This document shows, piece after piece, positions 1-5,075 of a stretch of DNA of 5,075 nt. Source of the stretch: Clostridia bacterium (GTDB lineage Bacteria; Bacillota; Clostridia; Christensenellales; DTU072); the NCBI GenBank assembly GCA_028699795.1, contig JAQVTZ010000134.1:1-5075 (forward strand), read 5' to 3'. The first letter of the stretch is position 1, and each line of letters starts with the position of its first letter. The notes under the pieces are model-generated. The model saw only the letters and a list, made by a program, of their open reading frames with translations, did not search any database and was not told the origin of the DNA. A program made the position numbers and the translations under genes.

Positions 1-34
1 TAATAAAAAGATGTCGCCCGTTTTTATCTTTCTG

Positions 35-63
35 TTGCCTGCATCTTTTATTTATGATATATT
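35..63 (+). promoter_or_regulatory. Putative sigma-A promoter for the ycxB-like/ACT operon
   Basis: A TTGCCT -35 element (35-40) is separated by 17 bp from TATATT (58-63), which is preceded by TGA and so forms an extended -10. Transcription would begin near position 70, giving a leader of about 30 nt before the ATG at 101. The surrounding DNA is AT-rich, so chance matches are possible, but spacing and extended -10 are good. Bases 6-13 and 42-49 (AAAAGATG and CATCTTTT) are complementary across a 28-nt gap; I do not call this a terminator. Confidence 0.5.
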
Positions 64-100
64 ATTATAGAAGCGTACCTGTGCAAAAAGAGGCAAATGA

Positions 101-610
101 ATGATAAAAAGCGAAACTATTATGAATGCTGATACCTATCTCAAATTTAATCATGCTATTTTTAATAAACGCGTTTTATATATCGGCTTACTACTAAGTT
201 TGGCTTTATTTGCATTAGCAATAATATTTGTTGATGCTATTTTGTTTATAGGCAGTATTGTGCTTTTCGTTTTTTACATTTATCTGACTATCTATTTGAA
301 AATTGCGATAAAAAGACATCTCAAATCAAATAAAAGGATAGGTAACAACATTGTTTGTGTACACACGATAGTAGATGGAACTGTTACCGAAGAGATACAT
401 GATAGCGACAAAGTGGTAGAAAAATCTGAATACCGTATTACAGATTTATTTAAGGTGATAGAGACACCAGAGTATTTCTATCTGTTCATCACCAATAGGT
501 CGGCATATATAATCAGCAAAAACGGAATTCGTCAAGGCACTGCATACGAGCTCGGCAGTACATTAAAAGCAGCTTTGTTGCCAAAAAAATATAAAACAAA
601 AAATAAATAA
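101..610 (+). CDS. YcxB-like small membrane protein
   Basis: A 169-residue protein with two closely spaced hydrophobic segments at about residues 25-43 and 46-66, a basic stretch just after them (KIAIKRHLK), and a soluble C-terminal domain at about 72-160. The C-terminal domain carries the pattern YRITDLFKVIETPEYFYLF followed by a short strand and ISKNGI, which resembles the YcxB-like family of Firmicutes. The function of that family is not established; a place in the cytoplasmic membrane with the C-terminal domain in the cytosol is inferred from the basic residues. The start at 101 is favoured by AGAGG at 89-93, 7 nt upstream; a second ATG at 122 lacks such a site. It is AT-richer than nrdD. 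An ACT-domain gene follows after 18 bp and is probably co-transcribed. Confidence 0.72.
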   Translation: MIKSETIMNADTYLKFNHAIFNKRVLYIGLLLSLALFALAIIFVDAILFIGSIVLFVFYIYLTIYLKIAIKRHLKSNKRIGNNIVCVHTIVDGTVTEEIHDSDKVVEKSEYRITDLFKVIETPEYFYLFITNRSAYIISKNGIRQGTAYELGSTLKAALLPKKYKTKNK

Positions 611-628
611 GATGAGGTTATAAATAAG

Positions 629-1003
629 ATGCGTATACAGGTTATAGATGGCAATTTTGCAGTTTGCCGTTTGAGAACTGCCGAACGGCTGAATCTCGAC
701 GTAGATTTTTTGTTTTTTACCAAGACCGACGAAGAGTTTTCGCTTATATGCAGAGAGGAACATGTGCCTTATGACTGCCTTGCTTGCGACAAAGGCTGGA
801 GGGCTTTCCGTATCGAGGGACAATTAGAATTCGAAGTAGTCGGACTTATCTCGCGAATGACCTCGATACTTGCAGACCATAATATCGGCCTTTTCGCCGT
901 ATCTACCTATCTCACAGACTATACGCTTGTCAAATCCGAAAACTTAAAAAAAGCGCTTGATACGCTTAAAAAAGCGGGTTATGAGGTACCCGAAGTTAAT
1001 TAA
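629..1003 (+). CDS. ACT domain-containing protein (COG3603-like)
   Basis: A 124-residue soluble protein. Residues 1-55 form an N-terminal ACT-like half with a KTDEEFSLICRE strand-turn pattern. The conserved GWRAFRIEG block (56-64) follows, and then a second ACT half at about 60-120 with a glycine-containing helix, VSTYLTDYTLVK (91-102) and a final helix. This layout is typical of the stand-alone double-ACT proteins of COG3603. ACT domains usually bind amino acids or other small ligands and control enzymes or transporters, but no catalytic domain is attached here and the ligand cannot be told from the sequence. A GAGG at 614-617, 11 nt before the ATG, is a somewhat distant ribosome binding site. 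The length matches the family, so the gene looks intact. It is probably the last gene of the operon with the YcxB-like gene; no clear terminator follows it. Confidence 0.8.
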   Translation: MRIQVIDGNFAVCRLRTAERLNLDVDFLFFTKTDEEFSLICREEHVPYDCLACDKGWRAFRIEGQLEFEVVGLISRMTSILADHNIGLFAVSTYLTDYTLVKSENLKKALDTLKKAGYEVPEVN

Positions 1004-1025
1004 GCAATTTCTCTAAAAAAATCCA

Positions 1026-1043
1026 ACCACAATATATTGTGGT
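1026..1043. promoter_or_regulatory. Orphan NrdR-box-like palindrome (distal copy)
   Basis: ACCACAATATATTGTGGT is a perfect 18-bp palindrome, identical to the one at 1379-1396. Its inner 16 bp agree at 14 positions with the generally cited NrdR consensus (ACACWATATATWGTGT). A degenerate partner may lie at 1070-1085 (11 of 16 matches, centres 43 bp apart, about four helical turns). It begins 22 bp after the ACT gene stop and about 450 bp before the nrdD start, so its target is not obvious. Confidence 0.6.
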
Positions 1044-1260
1044 AAAAGCTCTATGGAAAAGTGCATATAATACAATATATATACAATCTTCTTTTGTAAC
1101 AGAATTGAACGAAATCTTTTTTTTCGCGTTTTTTGCTTTTTAAGCAGTAGAAACAAGGCAATAATCTTACAATAGCACAATAAAATGGCTATTTTTCCGC
1201 GAAAAAGGGTCACGCGTCTTTTAAAGAAAAAAGAAAACGGCGGGCAATAGAATATTCAGG

Positions 1261-1290
1261 AATCCGGGCGACGAGATTCGGGTGCCGATT
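1261..1290 (+). other. Hairpin with bulges in the nrdD upstream region
   Basis: Four paired blocks can be drawn: AATC (1261-1264) with GATT (1287-1290), GGCG (1267-1270) with TGCC (1283-1286, one G-U pair), and CGA (1272-1274) with TCG (1278-1280), closing a GAT loop. Small bulges separate the helices. A T6 run begins 8 nt after the base of the stem, too far for a standard intrinsic terminator. The stretch is noticeably more GC-rich than its surroundings. It may be part of a structured RNA or chance pairing. Confidence 0.3.
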
Positions 1291-1378
1291 AAGGTAGTTT
1301 TTTGTCGAAAAATGGAATTACTATTGACTACTTGCAAAATATATGCAAAGTTCCGCATGAATATTCAAAAACGCTAAA

Positions 1379-1427
1379 ACCACAATATATTGTGGTATGA
1401 AATAAAATTATATACAATATAATGATT
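1379..1427 (+). promoter_or_regulatory. Tandem NrdR boxes upstream of the nrdD promoter
   Basis: Box 1 is the perfect palindrome at 1379-1396, whose 16-bp core (1380-1395) matches the NrdR consensus at 14 of 16 positions. Box 2 at 1412-1427 is degenerate, matching 12 of 16. The centres are 32 bp apart, three helical turns, which is the arrangement known for NrdR, a zinc-ribbon/ATP-cone repressor that binds paired sites at ribonucleotide reductase genes. The pair ends 7 bp before the -35 element of the nrdD promoter. Repression when dATP/ATP is high is inferred from the family. The nrdR gene is not in the window. Confidence 0.85.
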
Positions 1428-1434
1428 TTAACTG

Positions 1435-1463
1435 TTGACATCGATAAACTTGTTTGCTATAAT
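1435..1463 (+). promoter_or_regulatory. Consensus sigma-A promoter of nrdD
   Basis: TTGACA at 1435-1440, a 17-bp spacer and TATAAT at 1458-1463, with TGC directly before the -10 hexamer (extended -10). Both hexamers are exact consensus. Transcription should begin near 1468-1472, leaving a leader of only about 25-29 nt. The promoter lies inside the longer open frame that begins at 1422, so that upstream ATG cannot be used by this transcript. Confidence 0.88.
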
Positions 1464-1484
1464 GATGAGGCAAAAAACACTTTA

Positions 1485-1491
1485 TTGGAGG
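1485..1491 (+). promoter_or_regulatory. Ribosome binding site deciding the nrdD start
   Basis: TTGGAGG lies 5 nt before the ATG at 1497, a strong Shine-Dalgarno match. The in-frame ATG at 1422 lacks one and lies upstream of the promoter. Confidence 0.85.
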
Positions 1492-1496
1492 ATAGC

Positions 1497-3872
1497 ATGC
1501 TCAAAGTAAAAAAGAGGGACGAAAGCATTGTACCGTTCGACTTACAAAAGATAGAAAAAGCTATCGAAAAGGCTTTCAAGGCTTGCAAAAAACACTATAC
1601 GCAAGATATAGTTGGGTTGCTTGCGCTTAAGGTCTGCTCGGACTTTGACCCCAAAGTTCGGGACGGAGTCGTTTCGGTAGAAGACATCCAAGACAGCGTC
1701 GAGGTCGTGCTGATTCAAGCAAGTTATGTCGATGTTGCAAAGGCGTACATTCTTTACCGCAAACAACACGAAAAAATCCGCAATGTCAAAGACACTTTCT
1801 TAGACTACAAAGACACCGTTAATAATTATCTTAAGATAAACGACTGGCGAGTCAAAGAAAACTCTACGGTTACCTATTCCGTCGGCGGTCTTATTCTTTC
1901 CAACAGCGGCGCCATGACGGCAAACTATTGGCTGTCGGAAATCTACGACGACGAAATAGAGCAAGCGCACCGCAACGCCGATCTTCATATCCATGACTTG
2001 TCTATGCTCACAGGCTATTGCGCGGGCTGGTCTCTTAAACAGCTTATTAAAGAGGGATTGGGCGGCATCCCCGGCAAAATCACTTCTTCGCCCGCATCTC
2101 ATCTCTCTACGCTTTGCAACCAAATGGTCAACTTTTTGGGCATCATGCAGAACGAATGGGCGGGCGCGCAGGCGTTTTCGTCTTTTGACACCTATCTTGC
2201 GCCTTTTGTCAAGGTAGACAATTTGTCTTATAAAGAAACCAAACAGTGTATTCAATCTTTCATTTACGGTGTCAACACACCCAGCAGATGGGGTACGCAG
2301 GCGCCTTTTACCAATATCACTTTGGATTGGGTGGTGCCTCCCGATATGGCGGAGCTTCCCGCCCTCGTCGGCGGTGTCGAGCAAGACTTCAAATATAAAG
2401 ATTGTACCAAAGAAATGGCCATGGTCAACAAAGCCTTTATCGAAATTATGATAGATGGCGATGCCAACGGCCGCGGTTTCCAATACCCTATCCCCACCTA
2501 TTCTATTACGAAGGATTTCGACTGGTCAGAGACCGAAAACAACAAGATGCTGTTCGAGATGACGGCAAAATACGGTACTCCTTATTTCTCCAATTATATT
2601 AACAGCGACATGGAGCCCAGCGATGTGCGCAGTATGTGCTGCCGTCTCCGTTTAGACCTCCGCGAACTCCGCAAAAAGTCGGGCGGGTTCTTTGGCAGCG
2701 GCGAAAGCACGGGTTCAGTTGGTGTGGTCACGCTCAATATGCCCAGACTAGCCTACCTTTCCAAAGACGAAACCGAGTTTTTCGACCGTCTCGAAAAGCT
2801 GATGAATATTGCCGCAAGATCCTTAAAGATTAAACGCAATGTCATTACCAAACTTCTTGAAGAAGGATTATACCCCTATACCAAGAGATATCTCGGCACT
2901 TTCGGCAACCATTTTTCTACCATCGGGCTTGTCGGTATGAATGAAGCTTGCCAAAACGCCAACTGGATCAAAAATAACCTTTCACATAAAGAAGCGCAAG
3001 AATTTACCCAAAAAACGCTCAACTTTATGCGGAATAAACTCAGCGATTATCAAGTGGAGTACGGCGATTTGTACAACCTCGAAGCGACCCCCGCAGAGTC
3101 GACCTCATTTCGGTTGGCAAAACACGACCTTCGCAAGTATCCCGATATCAAAACAGCGTCGGATAACAACAGCAGTCCTTATTATACCAACAGTTCGCAT
3201 TTACCTGTGGGTTATACAGAAGATATTTTCGAAGCGCTCGATATCCAAGACGGACTGCAAACGCTCTATACTTCGGGCACGGTTTTCCATGCTTTCTTGG
3301 GACAAAAACTGCCTTCTTGGAAGGCGGCGGCAAATTTAGTGCGCAAAGTTGCCGAAAATTACGAACTTCCTTATTATACCCTCTCGCCAACCTATTCGGT
3401 ATGCGGAGAGCACGGTTATTTAGACGGCGAACAGTACACCTGTCCCTTCTGCGGCAAAAAGACCGAGGTTTACAGCCGTATTACAGGCTATTACCGCCCC
3501 GTACAAAATTGGAACGACGGCAAATTGGAAGAATTCAAGCACCGCAAAACTTATGATATCCAAAACAGCGCGATTAAAAAGAGCGCGCCGACCCAAAAAG
3601 TCGATGCCGACACCGCAACAAAAACCGAGGCCGAATCCCAAAATATTCTTTTGTTCACCACTAAGACTTGCCCCAATTGCAAAATGGCCAAAGCAATATT
3701 AGACAAGGCGGGCATTCATTACGAAGTCATCGACGCCGAAAGCGAAAAAGAAAAAACTTTGCGTTACGGGGTCAAGAATGCGCCCACAATTCTCGTACCG
3801 GGCAAAGACGGATACGACAGATACGAAAACGCAAGCTATATTAAGAAATTCGCAGAGGAATACGCAAGATAA
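1497..3872 (+). CDS. nrdD: Anaerobic ribonucleoside-triphosphate reductase with fused C-terminal glutaredoxin-like domain
   Basis: Class III ribonucleotide reductase, which reduces ribonucleoside triphosphates to deoxy forms in anaerobic cytoplasm using a glycyl radical. With the start at 1497 it has 791 residues, against about 700 for standard NrdD. Residues 1-95 form an ATP-cone (VKKRDESIVPFD near the start, ending near YILYRKQ), the site of ATP/dATP control. The catalytic barrel follows, with C175 in GYCAGW and the C381-C382 pair in SMCCRL as active-site cysteines, the latter pair on the thiyl-radical loop. C636, H639, C649 and C652 form a C-terminal zinc site, and RITGYY carries the radical glycine G664. 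After a linker rich in K, A, T and D (about 688-715) comes a thioredoxin-fold domain (716-791) with CPNC (C725, C728) and a cis-proline in NAPT (P763). This probably supplies reducing equivalents in place of formate or a free redoxin. An in-frame ATG at 1422 would add 25 residues but precedes the promoter. A flavoprotein reductase gene abuts it; nrdG converges. Confidence 0.95.
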   Translation: MLKVKKRDESIVPFDLQKIEKAIEKAFKACKKHYTQDIVGLLALKVCSDFDPKVRDGVVSVEDIQDSVEVVLIQASYVDVAKAYILYRKQHEKIRNVKDTFLDYKDTVNNYLKINDWRVKENSTVTYSVGGLILSNSGAMTANYWLSEIYDDEIEQAHRNADLHIHDLSMLTGYCAGWSLKQLIKEGLGGIPGKITSSPASHLSTLCNQMVNFLGIMQNEWAGAQAFSSFDTYLAPFVKVDNLSYKETKQCIQSFIYGVNTPSRWGTQAPFTNITLDWVVPPDMAELPALVGGVEQDFKYKDCTKEMAMVNKAFIEIMIDGDANGRGFQYPIPTYSITKDFDWSETENNKMLFEMTAKYGTPYFSNYINSDMEPSDVRSMCCRLRLDLRELRKKSGGFFGSGESTGSVGVVTLNMPRLAYLSKDETEFFDRLEKLMNIAARSLKIKRNVITKLLEEGLYPYTKRYLGTFGNHFSTIGLVGMNEACQNANWIKNNLSHKEAQEFTQKTLNFMRNKLSDYQVEYGDLYNLEATPAESTSFRLAKHDLRKYPDIKTASDNNSSPYYTNSSHLPVGYTEDIFEALDIQDGLQTLYTSGTVFHAFLGQKLPSWKAAANLVRKVAENYELPYYTLSPTYSVCGEHGYLDGEQYTCPFCGKKTEVYSRITGYYRPVQNWNDGKLEEFKHRKTYDIQNSAIKKSAPTQKVDADTATKTEAESQNILLFTTKTCPNCKMAKAILDKAGIHYEVIDAESEKEKTLRYGVKNAPTILVPGKDGYDRYENASYIKKFAEEYAR

Positions 3873-4784
3873 ATGAATGATATTATTGTAATAGGCGCGG
3901 GCGCTGCTGGCATGACAGCCGCCCTCTATGCCCTTAGAAGCGGCAAAAGCGTACTTGTGCTGGAGAGCGAAAACTTCGGCGGCCAAATTTCATATTCCCC
4001 ACGGGTAGAGAATTTCCCCTCTATCAAGCAAATTAGCGGCAGCGAATTGGCAGATAACCTGTTCGAACAAATTACCGCTTTGGGTGCCCAGGTAGAGCTA
4101 GAAAAGGTCCTGAATGTCCAAAAAGATAATTGCAAGTTCAAGGTAACTACCGAATACGGCGTGCACGAAGGCAAAAGCGTAATTATTGCAACGGGTGTGA
4201 AACATAAACATATCGGCATTTGCGGCGAACACGAATTGGTCGGAAAAGGCGTGTCTTATTGCGCCGTTTGTGACGGCGCTTTTTATGCTGGTGAAGAAGT
4301 CGCTTTGGTAGGCGACGGCAATACCGCGTTGCAATACTCATTACTTTTATCCAATTATTGCAAAAAGGTGTATGTGTGTACTTGGTTCGATAAGTTTTTC
4401 GGCGATTACAGTCTCGAAAAAGCGTTGCGCGAAAGAAAAAATGTAGAAATCATACCCGATGTTTGTCTAAAAGAGTTTGTTGCGGAAGACGGCGAACTCA
4501 AGGGACTGAAGTTCGAGGGCAGACTGACAAAAGAACCGCTACCTCTCAATGTCAAATCCGTATTTATCGCGATAGGCCAAGTCCCCGACAATAAGGTTTT
4601 CGAAAACCTTGTCAAGCTGGACAAAGAGGGCTATATTATCGCAACCGAAGATTGTTTGACCAGCACCGAAGGGGTGTTTGCGGCAGGAGATTGCCGCACC
4701 AAAAAAATAAGGCAGCTAACGACTGCCTGCGCCGATGGCGCAATCGCCGCGATAGCCGCCTGCGCTTATTTAGACAGAGAATAA
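3873..4784 (+). CDS. Thioredoxin-disulfide-reductase-like flavoprotein (dedicated NrdD-glutaredoxin reductase)
   Basis: A 303-residue protein with the low-molecular-weight thioredoxin reductase layout. GAGAAG (8-13) is the FAD dinucleotide motif; CAVCDG holds the redox-active C130 and C133; GDGNTA (147-152) is the second nucleotide motif; and AGDC (271-274) followed by QLTTACADGAIAA is the C-terminal FAD-binding region. The start follows the nrdD stop with no gap (TAAATG), with AGAGGA at 3854-3859 inside nrdD, so translational coupling is likely. The stop is doubled (TAA TAG). Its natural partner is presumably the CPNC glutaredoxin domain fused to NrdD. Oddity: the HRRxxxR motif that normally contacts the NADPH phosphate after the second Rossmann strand is replaced by CTWFDKF (169-175), and the usual GGGNSA/E signature is changed. 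The donor may be NADH, ferredoxin or another flavin donor rather than NADPH. A trxB-type product name is safe; the physiological substrate is inference. Confidence 0.87.
   Translation: MNDIIVIGAGAAGMTAALYALRSGKSVLVLESENFGGQISYSPRVENFPSIKQISGSELADNLFEQITALGAQVELEKVLNVQKDNCKFKVTTEYGVHEGKSVIIATGVKHKHIGICGEHELVGKGVSYCAVCDGAFYAGEEVALVGDGNTALQYSLLLSNYCKKVYVCTWFDKFFGDYSLEKALRERKNVEIIPDVCLKEFVAEDGELKGLKFEGRLTKEPLPLNVKSVFIAIGQVPDNKVFENLVKLDKEGYIIATEDCLTSTEGVFAAGDCRTKKIRQLTTACADGAIAAIAACAYLDRE
4701..4728 (-). terminator. Intrinsic terminator of nrdG, inside the flavoprotein gene
   Basis: Read on the minus strand, AGGCAG, a 7-nt loop and CTGCCT form a perfect 6-bp stem (4710-4728), followed at once by TATTTTTTT (4709-4701). 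This is a good rho-independent terminator about 66 nt past the nrdG stop. It lies within plus-strand codons for RTKKIRQLTTA of the reductase. Codons AAA AAA ATA encode the tract, so part of the signal may be shaped by protein constraint. Confidence 0.7.
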
Positions 4785-4793
4785 TAGAATGCG

Positions 4794-5075
4794 TTAAGCA
4801 TATCCTCTCAAATCCACACGGCGAATATATTTCAGAAGAAGGCGCTTGAAAGAGAGCGCCTTTTCTAACGGCACTTCGCTTAGCCCTTTGGATAGACATC
4901 CGCCCGAATCAATGAATTTTTGCAAATAGAATTGCTTTGCGCCCTTTAGCCAAAAGCCAATCTCTTGGATGTCGGATTCGTCATGAAATCCGTCTACAAG
5001 TGTGGTACGGAACTCGTAATCGATGCCCGAAGACATCAGGTATGCCGTACTTTGCTTGATTTTATCTGTTTCAAG
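4794..5075 (-). CDS. nrdG: Anaerobic ribonucleotide reductase activating protein, C-terminal part (runs off the window)
   Basis: The frame is open from the stop at 4794-4796 to the right edge, showing the last 93 residues. A methionine codon at 5034-5036 is internal: 13 further in-frame codons (LETDKIKQSTAYL) continue to 5075 and fit the same family. The visible part has GIDYEFRTT, then a DGFH turn, IGFWLKGAKQFYLQKF and a terminal VDLRG, which resembles the C-terminal half of radical-SAM NrdG activases linked to zinc-containing NrdD. These use S-adenosylmethionine and a [4Fe-4S] cluster to create the glycyl radical on NrdD. The CxxxCxxC cluster motif would be near the N-terminus, outside the window. 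Convergent with the flavoprotein gene, 9 bp apart, so it is not in the nrdD transcript. Family assignment rests on motif memory and context. Confidence 0.82.
   Translation of the reverse strand, partial: LETDKIKQSTAYLMSSGIDYEFRTTLVDGFHDESDIQEIGFWLKGAKQFYLQKFIDSGGCLSKGLSEVPLEKALSFKRLLLKYIRRVDLRGYA
4839..4866 (+). terminator. Intrinsic terminator of the nrdD operon, inside nrdG
   Basis: AAGGCGCT (4839-4846), an 8-nt loop and AGCGCCTT (4855-4862) form a perfect GC-rich 8-bp stem, extendable by a G-U and an A-U pair, followed by TTTTCT (4861-4866, partly in the stem). It lies about 55-80 nt past the reductase stop and within minus-strand codons of the nrdG C-terminus. The T-run is short, so efficiency may be moderate. 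Confidence 0.65.

Larger units (their letters stand above)
1004..1378. other. Long AT-rich non-coding region upstream of nrdD
   Basis: No convincing gene was found on either strand. A minus-strand open frame at 1013-1213 has low-complexity composition and no family resemblance. A 21-codon plus-strand frame at 1185-1250 has no ribosome binding site. The stretch contains an NrdR-like palindrome (1026-1043), a TATAAT hexamer at 1066-1071 with no good -35 element, T-tracts at 1117-1124 and 1129-1134, a short TTGCA/TGCAA inverted repeat at 1332-1348, and a locally GC-richer hairpin at 1261-1290. It could hold the 3' end of the upstream operon, an untranslated RNA or a long alternative nrdD leader. 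I recognise no known riboswitch or RNA class. Confidence 0.6.

Noticed and set aside
1117..1146. T8 and T6 tracts with a small TGCTT/AAGCA hairpin, considered as the terminator of the ACT operon
   Set aside because: The T8 tract has no stem upstream and the hairpin has only five pairs and follows the tracts, so it does not have terminator geometry.
1192..1206. TTTTTC-CGC-GAAAAA hairpin
   Set aside because: The stem is almost all A-T and too weak to support a function.
1013..1213. A 66-codon open frame on the minus strand in the non-coding region
   Set aside because: Its product is low-complexity, rich in K, L, I and F from the T-tracts, it crosses the NrdR-like palindrome, and it resembles no family.
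1185..1250. A 21-codon basic peptide frame (MAIFPRKRVTRLLKKK...) on the plus strand
   Set aside because: It has no ribosome binding site, and a lysine-rich product is expected by chance from A-rich DNA.
1324..1352. TTGACT at 1324-1329 as the -35 of a further nrdD promoter
   Set aside because: No acceptable -10 hexamer occurs 16-18 bp downstream.
1379..1396. The palindrome as a Rex, FNR or CcpA operator
   Set aside because: It lacks the TTGTGAA/TTCACAA, TTGAT/ATCAA and cre patterns, while it fits the NrdR consensus and sits in front of an RNR operon.
1800..2483. A 227-codon open frame on the minus strand inside nrdD
   Set aside because: It is the antisense shadow of a strongly conserved NrdD coding region, with an arginine/histidine-rich product of no recognisable family.
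4679..4742. Further inverted repeats in the reductase 3' end: TGCGGCA/TGCCGCA (4679-4698) and TGCGCC/GGCGCA (4728-4742)
   Set aside because: Neither is followed by a T-tract on either strand, and both fall in conserved alanine/glycine/aspartate codons, so they are probably by-products of coding.

Overview
The window looks like a piece of chromosome from an anaerobic, low-to-moderate GC Firmicute, probably a clostridial gut-type bacterium. This is inferred from AGGAGG-like ribosome binding sites, near-consensus sigma-A promoters, and a complete oxygen-sensitive class III ribonucleotide reductase (RNR) module. No mobile element, tRNA, rRNA or CRISPR array was seen.

Left part (1-1003): a short promoter region leads into two co-directional genes 18 bp apart. 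They encode a small two-helix membrane protein of the YcxB-like type and an ACT-domain protein of the COG3603 type. They look like a small operon of poorly characterised genes with no visible link to nucleotide metabolism.

Middle (1004-1496): an AT-rich non-coding stretch of almost 500 bp. It carries two identical 18-bp palindromes matching the NrdR box. The right-hand copy is paired with a degenerate second box 32 bp away (centre to centre). That pair lies just upstream of a consensus promoter (TTGACA, 17 bp, TATAAT with an extended TG), which fixes the nrdD start at 1497 rather than at the longer ORF start at 1422. The left-hand copy has no obvious target.

Right part (1497-5075): nrdD, an anaerobic ribonucleoside-triphosphate reductase with an ATP-cone at the N-terminus and a glutaredoxin-like domain fused at the C-terminus, is followed directly (TAA/ATG adjacent) by a thioredoxin-reductase-like flavoprotein. 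Convergent on the minus strand, 9 bp away, is the C-terminal part of nrdG, the radical-SAM activase, which runs off the right edge. The inferred scheme is: NrdG installs the glycyl radical on NrdD; the flavoenzyme reduces the fused glutaredoxin domain; that domain re-reduces the NrdD active site after each turnover; NrdR represses the operon. The flavoenzyme has kept its FAD site and CxxC but has lost the usual NADPH-selective HRRxxxR motif, so its electron donor is open. The two convergent transcription units appear to end inside each other's coding regions.
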